Positions 13,742 through 25,760 of a DNA stretch of 64,000 bases are shown piece by piece. A program made the translations under genes and the position numbers. The stretch comes from Auricularia sp. M13 (taxonomy: Eukaryota; Basidiomycota; Agaricomycetes; Auriculariales; Auriculariaceae): assembly GCA_037042915.1 (NCBI GenBank), contig CM073200.1, positions 3,716,832-3,780,831 of the forward strand, read 5' to 3'. Below the pieces are notes generated by a model. The model ran no database searches and was not told the DNA's origin. It was given only the letters and a program-made list of their open reading frames with translations. Every line of letters starts with the position of its first letter. The stretch's first letter is position 1.

Positions 13742-15476
13742 ATGGCCGCCAATGAAACGACTCCGCTCGTCGCGTCCAATGCGCAGGACAGCAAGAAACA
13801 AGCCGTCTTCACGCCCACAGAACAAGGGCGGGAAATGGACAAAAAACTCGACCAGCATCTCAGGCAGGTCCTATGTCCAGTCCGTCGCTTCAACCTGACG
13901 TGCTCACGACGCGTCCAGCTACGAGTTTGGCGGGCCCTGGGGCGTGACTGCCATGATGATAGGCTTCCCCTTGCTCATGTACTACCTCTGGATATGCCTC
14001 CAGTTTTACGACGGTCGCCTGGTATATCCCCATGGAGTGGACGACATCAAACCCTTCTTGCACCGCATGTGGGCGCACGTACGAGACGTATGTGCCGCCC
14101 AACGCTCGTTGAGTTATTCTCACGGCACTGCTTTCTAGGATGCTAGTCCCACGCCGTTTGCATTCACAACGTTCTCAATCTTTGTCTTATTCGAGCTCTT
14201 CCTGGCCTACATCATGCCAGGATACAAGCAGGAAGGCCTTCCGGTACCCTCACTCAACTACAAGACGCTCACGTACAACTGCAACGCGATTCCGAGCTTC
14301 CACGCAACGCTCCTCACCGTTGCCATCCTGCAGTACACCGACACCTTCCGCCTCACTCTCATCATGGACCACTTTGGCGAGTTCATGACTGCGGCCATGA
14401 TCTGGGGCTTTGGAGTATCCTTGGGAACTTACTTCATCACCGTTCTCCGTGGCAAGCAAATTCGCATGTCGGGCAACTTCTTCTACGACGTCTTCATGGG
14501 AGCTGCCCTTAACCCTCGCATTGGCCCCGTTGATCTCAAGATGTGGGCTGAAGTTCGTATCCCCTGGATCCTCCTTTTCCTCATCGCCCTTGCTGGTGCG
14601 AACAAGCAGTATGACCAGTATGGTTATGTGTCGCCGGTGTGTTCTAGCCCTATGTTACCGCTGCCATTCGACTCAATCAACGTCAGAACGCCTGGTTTAT
14701 GGTTTTGGCGACGTTCCTGTACATCAATGCCTGTTGCAAGGGCGAGGAGTGCATCCCTCAGACCTGGGATATGTTCCACGAAAAGTGGGGCTTCATGGTG
14801 ATATTCTGGAACTTTGCCGGCGTGCCTTTCGTAAGTGAACTCCTAGTCATTGTCGTATGCCATTCTTACCTGGTACAGACGTATTGCTACTCAATCTTGT
14901 ACATGGCGACTCACGACCCTGCGACTTATCGCTTCTCCACGATCGGCTATGTAGTTCTGTTCTCCACCCTTATCACGGCCTACTACATGTATGTGTGCTC
15001 GAGCTCCTACACATCTTATCTTGACGTTTTACTAGATTCGATACGTCCATGTCGCAAAAGAGCCGCTTCCGTATGCAAATGTCCGGCACATACAAGGAGC
15101 GCTGGACATTTCCGCAACTTCCCTGGGGCACGATCCATAATCCGAAGTATATTCAGACTGCGCACGGGAACAAGCTGCTCGTGGACGGCTGGTGGAAGTT
15201 TGCGCGCAAAATTGTAAGTTCCTTCTCAGGGACGACTGTTGCGAATATCTGACCTGTACGCGGCAGAACTATACGGCTGATTTTGTGATGAGTCTCTGCT
15301 GGGCGCTCGTTATCTGGAACGCCTCACCGATTCCGTACTTCCACCCCGTTTTCTTCATTACCGTGCTCATCCACCGAACTGGCCGCGACTTTGAGCGCTG
15401 CGCGATCAAATATGGGAGAGACTGGGACGAGTACTGCAAGGCCGTGCCGTATAAGTTCATCCCTTACATTTATTAG
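13742..15476 (+). CDS. ERG4: Delta(24(24(1)))-sterol reductase Erg4
   Basis: Last enzyme of ergosterol synthesis, an ER membrane NADPH-dependent reductase. Seven exons (13742-13863, 13919-14087, 14139-14636, 14687-14830, 14879-14988, 15036-15213, 15267-15476) give 476 residues, the usual family length. Visible hallmarks are [13 protein letters not shown], the multi-pass hydrophobic profile, [36 protein letters not shown], and the C-terminal [18 protein letters not shown] that fits the ERG4/ERG24 family signature. The first intron keeps YEFGGP only if a GC donor (AG|GCAGGT at 13864) is used. A GT donor two codons on gives the wrong phase. HCCS follows 304 bp downstream on the same strand. Confidence 0.95.
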
Positions 15477-15780
15477 CTAACATCTCATTGAACCTGCCAT
15501 TCCAATGCTCTTGTCCGTCGATTTTTTTCTTGAGCGGGTTTCCATCCATTCTTGGTAGTACTACAGTACTAGATCTCGATACGCAAGATGAAATAATTGG
15601 TCCGGATTTATGGCAAACAATGTCTGCCAGCCATCGCTCATACCGATACGATTCAGACGACCATTTCAAGTTTCGAGCGATTCCGTACAGGCACTTTGAG
15701 TTGGTAGCGCGCGTCACAGTCTTGATCCGGAGCAGCCACCTGCACCTTCAGCAAAAACTTCAGCGACCTTACATCGCGCA
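15477..15780. other. Intergenic between ERG4 and HCCS
   Basis: A 304-bp spacer between two plus-strand genes. It should hold the ERG4 3' UTR and HCCS promoter. No distinct element was seen. Confidence 0.5.
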
Positions 15781-16665
15781 ATGGGACAGTCAGCATCCAC
15801 GCCCTCTGCACCAGCCAGCTGTCCCGTGCAGCACGACAAGCCCGTCGAAGCAGCTGCGCCTGCGAAATGCCCTATCGACCACGCCGCGGCGCAAGCACCA
15901 CCAGCTCAATGCCCCGTCGACCACCGCAATCAGATGCCCGTGCTTTCCCAGGCACCCTCCCCAAACCAGAGCGCGAATCTGTCGACGCAGCGCACGATTT
16001 CGTCCATACCGCGCGAGGCTGGCGCTGCGTGGGAATACCCCTCGCCCCAGCAATTCTACAATGCGCTCGTACGAAAGGGATGGGAGACGCCCGAGCAGCA
16101 CATCGATACTATGGTCGACATACACAACTTCCTCAACGAGCAGGCTTGGAATCAGGTCCTGCAATGGGAGCGGAACCGGGATCCAGAGCAGTACGCGTAG
16201 CCACTATTTTGCGCGACTTTGCCACTCAGTCTCGGCGCTCTTCTTCGAACAGAGCACAAAATCTGGAGCTGGCTCGGTTCCAGGGCAAGCCCGGTCAATT
16301 GTCACCCAAGGCCCGCCTGTTTCTACTCGCCGGCAAACTATTTCCTTCGAGATTCAAGTGCGTGTGATTGTCAGCTTGTGCAACGGCATTCTGACCTGTT
16401 CCGCTCATGTAGCACCGAACCTCCTTTCGACCGCCATGACTGGATAGTGCGTCGCCCAAGGACGGGCGAGCAGGTCCGCTACGTGATCGACTACTACTCT
16501 GCCCCTCCAGAGCCAGACGGTAGCCCGGTCTTCTCTCTGGACGTGCGCCCCGCTCTCGACTCATTCGACAGCATTAAGCAGCGCATTTCCGCTGCTACCT
16601 CCGAAGCCTGGCAGTCGCTGCGCGAGCAGGAACAGTCAAGGCCCTCAGGCTCCGGGTCAAGCTAA
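15781..16665 (+). CDS. CYC3: Holocytochrome c synthase (cytochrome c heme lyase)
   Basis: Attaches heme covalently to the CXXCH motif of apocytochrome c in the mitochondrial intermembrane space. Three exons (15781-16190, 16253-16357, 16413-16665) give 255 residues. The N-terminus carries three Cys-Pro heme-regulatory-like motifs (SCPVQH, KCPIDH, QCPVDH). The conserved core follows: [51 protein letters not shown], and [13 protein letters not shown] with YVIDYYS. The His of PFDRHDW is the heme-binding region of the family. It cannot be told from sequence alone whether the product serves cytochrome c, c1 or both. Confidence 0.95.
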
Positions 16666-16787
16666 ATTTCCTTCTGTCTATACTGTCACTGTGCTTTGCA
16701 TTTCTCTTCCTAGACACACCACTCGACATTTCTGAAAAATAATACTCTTACATTGGGTGAGCATGGCGGCTCCTTTTTCTGTTCCGT

Positions 16788-19284
16788 TCATGCACCCTGG
16801 GCGACCTTTGCGACGGCCTCCAGGATGACCTTCAGTCCCATTGCACCGGGGTCCATGATGCCCTTGAGGCGCTCGCTCTCGACGTATGTTGCTCTTCCTG
16901 CTCGTGCGGGGAGATTACTGGTCGCCTCTGCTGCCTTGGCGGCGGCGGCGGCCGCAGTCTGGACGTCATTGCTGCTCGCGAGCGTATTCACGAATGCATC
17001 CAGCGGGTCGACGAGTGTGCGGCTTGGCGGACGCGCCGGTGTATAATTGTACAGCTTCTCGAGCGCGCTTTTGAGTGCCTGTGCCCACGTCTTTGTGTTG
17101 GCAACGTCTGATCCTGACGACTGCAACCCCTGCGCAAGTGCCGAGAACCAGATTGAGTACAGAGCGCCGCTAGTCCCGTCCATCTTCGCCTCGCATGCCT
17201 GAGATGATATTCAACCACAGCAATGCGCGACGTCTAGTTGCATACCTCTGAAATATTGATCACCGAGCGTATGACATCCTTGCCAGAAATGTTGCCGTGC
17301 TCAATCTGTTCCAGGACGCCTTTTATCTCTTAGTCGGGACATGCAGCTTTGCTTGAACTGATTTTACCTTGCGCGCCGCTGCGCAGGGTGAGTCCACAGT
17401 CGCCTTCGACACCGTCAGCGCCTCGATCGCATAGTTGGAAGCAACAGCATACCATCGCCAGCAATACTGTCGAGCCTCGTGATCTCTCGCTCGCTAGTTA
17501 CGAGCCCGTTGCAAGCCTCCTTGATAGCCTTTTCGAATGCTTCAGGGTTTGCCGCTTTGAGCGAGCGAGAGCTTTTCTGGTCTTTCTCTAGTACCTGCGA
17601 GATGTCTTGCTCCGGCGCAAAGTTTGGTGGCGCGTGAGCGGACCACGACCAGCCAGGTGCATCGCATGGCTCCGCGAGAAGGTCCACGATATCCTTCGCG
17701 CTGACGGGAGCGTTGTCTCCGTTGCCCGGGAGACGCAGCAAGGTCAGGGAGAAGCCCGGCATGTTGAGCGACGTCTGTTAGCAGGTGAGATGCGCATCGT
17801 CATTCGAGCACTTTGCATACCATGAACGTCCCGACAATGACACGCTCCAGCGTGAGGCCACGCGCTTTTACAGCAGTGGTCGCCTCCTGCGTGATTCCCA
17901 AGAGCTCGAGTTCGCTCAAGCCACCCAGATTGTTGACGAGGAGGACGACCGAGTCCTTTCCGTTCGCATTAAACGGTACGAATGCACGCTCCTTGTCCGA
18001 CGTATTTGTGATCAAGTCCAACAGATTTGGCAGCAGCTCTTTGAGCGGGGGAATGGGTGACACGCGCTGGTATCCCGGTTCGTTGTGAATGCCTGCGAGT
18101 TAACTGTGAGCCTGCGCATTTTCTCCTTGTGGAACAGTGAGGCATACCCATGCCAATCTCAATCTCGTCGGCTTTGAGGTGGCCTTCGCGCGCCTCCGTC
18201 CCAGGTACCTGTACGACATGAACAATGACAAGCCTGGAAGCACGCCGGACTCACATGACAATGCTCCAGACCAGCACCGATGGTGCCCAGGTTTTTCGTG
18301 ACCCATTCAGCGATTGCATACACTTTGTCCAGAGGTGCGCCGCGATCCGCCAACGCGCCCGCAATTTTATACACGAGCACTGTACCTGCCAACCCTCTTG
18401 AAAAAGGACAAATAAGCAACCAGGGATGTTGATTTTTATCCTTGCCCGGACCTTCTTCCGACGAGACCGCCTTGAGAACGAGTGACCGCGACATCGTCAT
18501 CGACCACCAGGAACTTCACACGGTCTGCCCGTTCCGGATGAAGAGCGAGGTACTTCTCCCGTGCAAGCCCAAAATTGAGAATATCTCCTGTGTAGTTTCT
18601 TGGGTAGGTATTGAGACACTGAGCGCCCGTGCAGACTTGTCACGAACTTGATAATGATTAGAGTGCTAAGTGTCAACGTAAGCCCCTATCCCGATTTATA
18701 CTTCGATAGGGAATCTTGCTCACTCCGTATTCACAAGCTCGATTGCGCGCAAGACCTGGCTTGCGTTCGGGCTTGCGAATATATTTCCTGAGACAGCGGC
18801 TGAAGAATCGAGTGTTGATAAGCTTGCTGGAAAGCCAATAATGATCCTCAAAGGGTTAAGGCACCTGTGAGCACGCCTTTGCCTACGATGCTCCAAGTCA
18901 GTCACCATTTTGGATGCAAACACCACTACAAACGGACCAACGAATCCAGCGTGCGCAGGTTCGTGGCCTGCCCCGCCGCCACAGATGATGGCCACCTTAG
19001 AACGTTCCTGGTTCGCTTGATACAAAACTATGAAAAGCGTCTTAGCGTTGCTGAAGGTTTGAGAGAGCGTCACGGATACCCTTGTTTTGCACATCTAACT
19101 GCACGTGGGGGTTGGTGCGCGCGAGACCCTGCAATGCTTCCACAACGAGAGAAGAGGGCGCATTAAGCAGATGCTTGGCTGTAACATTTAGCAGCGATTC
19201 GTGCCAGACTGTTCGCTGTTGACTCCTTACAAGAGAAACCCATTGTTGGCTGAGTGTTCGTCGTCGTACAAAGGCAAGGTGCAA
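16788..19284 (-). CDS. DAK1: Dihydroxyacetone kinase (DhaK plus DhaL fusion)
   Basis: ATP-dependent kinase converting dihydroxyacetone to DHA phosphate in glycerol use and DHA detoxification. The DhaK part has [57 protein letters not shown], and [10 protein letters not shown] near 18080, whose His covalently binds the substrate. [15 protein letters not shown] follows. The DhaL part has the ATP/Mg motif IAGDGD split by an intron near 17455, and a C-terminus with [20 protein letters not shown] and [16 protein letters not shown]. About seven or more short introns interrupt the gene. The N-terminus is uncertain: the only in-frame Met (19284) adds about 35 residues before the usual start, and an unrecognised first exon is possible. 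Confidence 0.92.
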
Positions 19285-19470
19285 TCGGATATCCAGGGCC
19301 GGCGTGCCTTAATGGCAGCGTCATGGGGGGGACTTGAACGGCTAACCCGCACCGTCGTCCCGGATCGACACGGAACAGGCTGTGCTTTCTGGCCTTGCAA
19401 GCTTTTTTATGGAAACGGCAATTTCTATGCCTATCGCTATGTTACAACTTGCGTCGCGTCTTCAGAAGGG

Positions 19471-22148
19471 TCAAATAACGTAGCGGAATCCTGTACACAG
19501 TTCAGGCCATCTAGCGCATACACGCGAAAACTGTAGGGCTGCACTCACCAGAGTAGTGATCGCCTTTTTCGGCGCGGGCTTCTTGGACACTCATAAATGT
19601 CCCACCTTTCCCGTGCGCCGTGAGTTCTTCGGGACTGCCAATAATCTTCTCGTCCCTCTCGCCACGTTCGCGGCGTTTGTTCTCCTTGTGCAGTCCATAC
19701 ATCATGATGCACGTAAAGACAAACCCTAGGACGAAGTAGGCGAACATAATCGAGTGGCCAGTGCGATACCTGTAAAGTGACATCGATAACCAGCCCTGCT
19801 CGGCAAAGAGAAGTAGCCAACCATGGGGCATCCTTGGCGCGATAAATCTGCCCAGATACAACTTGCAAGCCATGTCAGGCGACTTGTACGAGCTCGAGTG
19901 GTCACCCACCTCCGTTCAAGTTGCCGCTATGTAGGCCAGAGTCAGAAACAATATATCGTAGGGCTTCACGGCTACGCACAATCCCACCACCATGCCGATG
20001 ACAGCGCCACGTTTATACGCTCCTTCGACATTGTTGGCAACCCAGACGCTACAGAAGGACTCAGCACCAGTTCCTGGAGTTTTGGGAACACTTACGCAGT
20101 ATTGGCTGCATATACGGTCTCAAAGTCACGAATGAACGAAGATGCAGGTGATACTTACGAATCAACGGGTAGATTCCTTGTGCTAGGTCAGTCAACGGTT
20201 AATGGGTCCGGCTACTATACACACCTCCGCCCATGACGTAGACGGCGAAGTAGCTGAGGCCAGCGTTGCGGCTGCCAATGAGGATTGCGGCACCGATGAG
20301 GCCTGTTGCAAATTAAGCATGATACATACCGCGACCAAGCGACATACCCATCCCAAAGCAGATACTGCACAATTTTAGCTAGAGCCCAACACAAGGGTTG
20401 CAGCTTACAGGTTGAAGATACCGCGCTTCTGGTATCTATCGGCCAGAAACCCGACCGAGATCGTGCAGAAGCATGCCCAGACATAGACGGGAATGTTAAG
20501 AGGTTCGCCCGGTTTGCACTAAAGCCGAGCTCCGCAACAATGGATGGTACCTGCGCGCTTGTAAGCATAGGTCCTGAACGTGGATTTGGCAGCAGCAACA
20601 CACGAAAAGTGCGAACGCGTAGAGTGGGCCGTCGCTAAATGGTGGCTTAGAAACGATGCAAACGGGTTCGGGGCACGTACAGCCCGGCGTAAATGACCCT
20701 GCAGTATTATCAGATAACGTGCAACTCGGCAATATGAACTTACATCCCGACCCATGTCTTCCAGTCTTTGAAGGCTTGTGCTACGTTGCGCAACTTCAGG
20801 TTTTCCCCGGCAGCACTCCATTGGTCATCTTCCTGAAGTCGACGAATGACAATATCCCCTGATATCTGTCACGAAACAGAACTTGCGGACTGCAAGACTT
20901 ACTTTCTTGTTCGTTCAAGAATTTAGCATTGTCGGGGAAGTCTAGGAAGGATGAGTTATGTAGGATCACTCAGGCGATATGTAAAGATACCTTGCACGAG
21001 CCAGAAGGACAAAATGCCCGCAACAAATGTCGCAAGACCTTCGACAATGAATATCCACGCCCACCCTTTATGTTGTCCAATGCCGTCCATCTTTGCCAGA
21101 GCAAAGGCAAGCAATCCGCCAAATGCTATAGGACCGTTCAGTAAGGAAATTCACCCGGCCCGGGTTTGCTGCACCTCCACTGAGCTAGTAGACCATTATT
21201 AGACGAGAAGTCGCGCGGTGGAAACGTGGCCAGGCGTACTGTGGCACAACTGAAGAAAATAGCCAGCCGCAAGCCGAACTCTGTCCGCTTGTACCAGCAG
21301 GATAGAAGATACGTTACACCGGGAAAGAGTCCGGCCTCGGCAAGGCCGAGGAGGATCCTCATGGCTGAAACCACAGCTATGAGCGCCTGCCATTCATTTC
21401 TGACTCTGAGGGCACTCACACAGTAGTCCGGCGAAGTTATGGACCAAACCTTGTGCAGTCTGCCATGGAAGCGGCGTTAGGTGCATATTTTGCGTAGATG
21501 TGCACATACCATGGCAATGGACCAGATGACCATGAGTAGAGAGAGCCATATACTTGGACGGAGCCGCTTTAAGAGAATGTTTGACGGGACCTGTAACGGG
21601 TTGGCGTGGGAAGAATGAATTAATAGCATTAGTACCTCGAACAGTGCGTAGGGCGCAAAGAACAGGCTGAGAGCGATAAGATACTGCTCGTCTGTGCAGG
21701 CATTATCGCAAAGATGTGGCAGCTGAGCATGCGTTAAGCTGACCTGTCATGTGGAGGTCCGGAATTAAGCCATAGAGCTGGGAGGGTCAGACGATGCTTC
21801 CACGGCGACCTGTGACACGGGTTCGCGGCCAGGCACTGACCTTAGCATTCCCAATGCTGTATGCGGAAGATCTGTGAGCTTTCAACCAAAGAAAGGCGGC
21901 GCTCGTACCTGGATCTATCCAAAAAGCTGAACAAGTATAGCAGGCATAACCATGGCTGTCCAACGCGGTGAGATACTGAGGTTGGGATGCGGCAAGACGA
22001 CATATACCATGAGACGGAGGTCGATCTTGCGCATTAGACGTTTCGTGTTAACTGCGGCATCCTCGACGTCTTCCACTCGGTATTCGCGCATGGACGCGTC
22101 GCTCGCCTTTTCCTTGTGCTCGCGATCCGACTCAGGGGAGGTGACCAT
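19471..22148 (-). CDS. MFS transporter, anion:cation symporter family (allantoate/nicotinate permease-like)
   Basis: Multi-pass plasma-membrane importer of a small organic anion; the substrate cannot be told. It begins at 22148 with a charged cytosolic tail ending MRKIDLRLM, the usual start of ACS-family carriers. The central block LGLAEAGLFPGVTYLLSCWY (about 21350) followed by KRTEFGLRLAIFFS is diagnostic of the Tna1/Dal5-like group. The C-terminal exons have GHSIMFAYFVLGFVFTCIMM and a basic tail with SVQEARAEKGDHYSG. A last 20-nt exon (19490-19471, GTGAGT donor at 19548) adds FRYVI, matching the usual SGFRY ending. Perhaps ten introns break up the middle, which was not fully resolved. It is tandem to the kinase gene, 187 bp upstream of it. 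Confidence 0.8.
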
Positions 22149-24476
22149 GACTGACAGTAAGTGGGAGGGTTCCCAACTGGCGAAGATCCGCAGGGATGCC
22201 TCTATATATGATAAGCGGCCCCAATGAAGGACGGCACAACACGAAGTGCTCGCTCATGCGCCCACGCGTCTAGTCCTCATGTGACCGGGAGACGGGGTCT
22301 GAAGACGCCGAACGACAGCGACGTGATGCTGGTGTGTAGCACCGCGCAAATCCCAGAAGCATCAGAGTCACAGGTCAGGACAGAGACTGCGGTGTCCACG
22401 GGTCTTAGTCACGCCAAATCGTTGAACAAGGAGCAGCTCTTCAAGCAGTAATCGTCCGTCGTATCCTAGAATAGCCGCCCGCTCAAATGGTGAATGGGTC
22501 GAGAGCCCCTCGATCGGGTGGCAAGCGGCAAGCGGTAAAGCACCCGAGTATCTGTTTGACACAGCTCGGTGGAGGTTGCAAGGAAACAAGCAATTGTCAG
22601 CCTTCGGATTGGCCGGTCTGCTGCAGAAGAAACGCGGAGCTGAACTTCAAATCGCGTGACGACTTTGATCCCGCGCTCAACCCGCTCGACATCAGACCTC
22701 CGCCATGCATGGCGTTCTACTGGCTAGCGAGAGCGACTACATTCCGACTGTTGCACGGTGATAGACTCGCCGTGACAATGCTCCCGCGCCGCTTCCTATT
22801 ACTTCTTCAGACCCCGCGTCGCTTGCTCACGTTGCTCACGCTTGTCTTGGTTTGCTCCGTCGTGTCGTCATTCCTGCCTCGTTCCGCGCCTTTCTGAAAG
22901 CAGCCAGCGAGTAATTGAACGGCCCGTTCAACCATCTTGTCTTCTCGTCTGCAGGATGTCTTGCGCTCTGCGAGTTGCCGGACTTTTTTGGCATCTCCGC
23001 ACGCGAGGACGCTACTACCTGTCCCATCCTTCTGAAGCTAGCTGTTAGGACCTATCATGATCTTTCTGGGGCTCATATCCACTGCCACGTCTCATCTCGC
23101 GCGGAATCAGGCCCCAAGCGGCCCGGACGAATCTTATATCGTTCCCCGCTATTTCCAGCCCTCATAACCTTACTGCGCAGAGCTTACAACCAACCGCGTT
23201 GCTTTATACATCAATACCATCATTGCACGATCTCAATCGACTCGTCCGGCTGTAGCTTGTGTATCATCATTCTCTCAACTTCCTAGAAGCATGGGTTCTG
23301 CATGGGTTCACCGACTTATTCAAGGCGACGCCTTCCCCATGATGGCCGATTTGGGAGTTCCACACGCAAGTTAAGGCTGCCTGCGCCGCGTTGTTGACTC
23401 AATTACTTCGAGTCTGTGGCTGCCGGCACCGCCTCTCAGTGTGGGCAATGATTATAGTAATTCGGGCTTCCGGACGCGCGTGCCTACGCAAATAAACCCG
23501 AAGGGCTTGGTCCTATCCGTTTCGTTCGCGAAGGCTGACAGATCAGCTGAGGAAAGTTCGATCCAATCCTGCTCACCAAATTGTTACTCAGTACGCAATT
23601 CAGTCCTCTCGTGTTTTGCTTTTCGGTGAAAACGGAGATCTGCTCAGCCGTTCGGAAATGGCTTTCTGTGGGACTAGCCCCTGTTCATTACTGCGGTTGG
23701 CGATTGTTGCCGAGTCCTTGGAGAGATGAGCTTGTGTCATACTACGCTGTGCTTCATTGCCAGACTTAGTGACAACGACGACAGCCAGGATAGGGCAGCC
23801 TCGGGAGAGGAGCTCCGGCGCAGAGGCGCTGGGAAGGAAGTGACGGACACAGTAGAGACTCAGTATGCATGCCGATATACACTCCCTCACAATGGCATTG
23901 GCGGCCATGCCGAAGCGGACGAGATATGTATATCATATGCACCCCGTGTACCGCTAATTCGCAACCGACTCCCCGTGCTGCGTTCGCAATCGCAGCGCAG
24001 ACTGCGTTCCTGGCATATTTCGAAATTCAGTCATGAAGATCGGCATGTTCGACGAGGTGGCTACGCGCAGGCGTGGTACTTTCTGTTGCTCCGCAACATC
24101 TCCCACTCGCTACCAGCTTCAGAATTGTTTGGCGGAATATAGGTTGTTGCTATCAGAGCATCCGTCTCTCAACTTGAGCCGGCGTGCACAACCGTCACGG
24201 AGCAACTGCAAAAGAGGAAAGTCGTCAACTCGATACACATGACCGACATGGCATATCCTCATGTTGGCTAGGCAATCAGGGGCTTCAGGGTACGGTGCGT
24301 GCCGCGGCCTGAAGGCGAATGTCATGCCGGAGACAATGATCCTGAGGAGAAGGACCAGGTGCGTACCTGGAAAGTAAGCATCAAGTCCATCTAGCATCAT
24401 TTCTACTGGTGCAGATGTCCGTTGTAGGGCAGTACATACAAGTTCATAATTACAGTCGCAGCCTGCGCAGCAAGAC
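22149..24476. other. Gene-poor 2.3-kb interval, possible gene relic
   Basis: No intact gene is supported. At 22778-22890 an ATG opens a short signal-anchor-like peptide (MLPRRFLLLLQTPRRLLTLL, then LVLVCSVVSSF) that stops after 39 residues. A second frame overlapping its end reads IPASFRAFLKAASE and also stops. Nothing recognisable follows to 23300. This could be a decayed type II membrane protein gene or chance. The rest (23300-24470) shows only short unconvincing ORFs. Confidence 0.4.
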
Positions 24477-25598
24477 CTATTCATCCGCGAGTTGTGCTCT
24501 ACGACCCTCGAAGAGCTTGATGGTGGTCTCCAAGCCAAGAAGGACACCCCTGTCGGGCCCCTTCCCTGGTGTGAGATGGGTGTGAGCAAAATCGATCAGC
24601 TTGACGACGTAAGGCTTTGGGTCGCCCTTCTTGTCCTCCGTCTTCGACTCGGACTCGTCGGTGGCCTCAGGTCCGTCACTGTCGCTCTCTACGTCTGAGA
24701 CGTATCCCTCCTCCTCATCCTCAGAGACGTAGGTGAGGAGCGACGCCTCCAGCGCTGCAATATCGGATTCGTAGATGATGAGCGCGCTCCCGCCCACCAT
24801 CCGGTATTCGAGCGTCTGGAGCGCACGCTCAACCTTGCGCAGCCGCGAAAGGATACCGTCGATGACCCGAATGAGCAAAGGAGCGGGAAGCCCTGATCCT
24901 GTGATCTTGCCGTCCTCAGAGACGGTCGCGACAGGGAGGAACTTGGCCATGCCATCGGGCAGGTCGGCTGGCTTGATCGACTTGCCATACGACTTCGGGA
25001 TATTCTCGAAATCCTGTTTGTCGTGATTATAGACCTCGAAGACCGCTATCAACATCAATTTAGAGAGTGGGAAGAGGTCTTGCATACCTGAAAGCCAGTG
25101 AGACGCACGCCAGTTTCAAAACTGGTCGTCTCGCGTGCGGTCTTCTCCATGCGTGCCTTCTTCTCTTCGGATGCGGTTTCCTCGGCGAGGACGGTGCCAA
25201 GCTTAACATCCAAAATAGCAGGCTTGACAAATGTGTGCGATATGTTCTCGAGCACGATCGACTGTACAGTCGTGGATCAGGCTATGACACAAGAGCTCCG
25301 CCAGCAGCATGTACTCATCTTTCTGAACCTCGCCTTGCAGCGGGACAACCGAGGTTGGCTCTGAGCCGCCCTCAGGGGTCTGTATCTGCCCGTGCAGCTG
25401 CAGTGTGCCATAGAATTTGGGCACGATGGGCCTGAGATGCTTAAGCGCGGGATTGGCTGCAATCTCCTGGTAGAACTCCAGCTCGGGATGGAGACAGGGC
25501 TTGATTATGAGCGAGCCGTCGCGCGATGAGAGCACGCCCGGGTGTCCCCCCACTTGTGACTTGAGAGCGCTGAAGTCCTGGTCGGTTGCTTGTGCCAT
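24477..25598 (-). CDS. ARG82: Inositol polyphosphate multikinase (Ipk2/Arg82 family)
   Basis: Phosphorylates IP3 and IP4 to IP5 and thereby feeds inositol pyrophosphate signalling; in yeast it also acts in arginine and phosphate gene control. Three exons (25598-25329, 25261-25088, 25034-24477) give 333 residues. The IPK family motif PxxxDxKxG appears as PAILDVKLG, preceded by SIVLENISHTFVK. GVRLTGFQVYN is next, then LLIRVIDGILSRLRKVERAL, SALIIYESD, and the catalytic VKLIDFAHTHLTPGKGPD. An acidic Ser/Asp/Glu insert of about 40 residues sits between the last two motifs, as in other fungal members. A Met 13 codons upstream (25637) is an alternative start. It is divergent from KAR9 across 162 bp. 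Confidence 0.92.
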
Positions 25599-25760
25599 CG
25601 AAGCCACAATCGCGGGCAGCGGAGTTGGGCGCGGCACCCCTCTATTCTTGCCAGCTTTCCGGATTCAACTACTTACGGGCAGAGTCTACTCCCAGTCACT
25701 AGGCCTTGTACACTGTGCGCCGTTGAGGGGCGCTCCCTAAACCCTCAGCCATTGGCTTCT

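Noticed and set aside
13335-13898. 187-residue ORF upstream of ERG4
   Set aside because: No motifs, runs out of frame into ERG4 exon 1, and lies mostly in the AT-rich stretch.
19310-19380. Possible tRNA on the minus strand (GTTCAAGTCC-like box)
   Set aside because: The T-arm stem does not pair and no matching D-arm, anticodon stem or acceptor stem could be built; it also sits in the DAK1-MFS spacer next to an exon.
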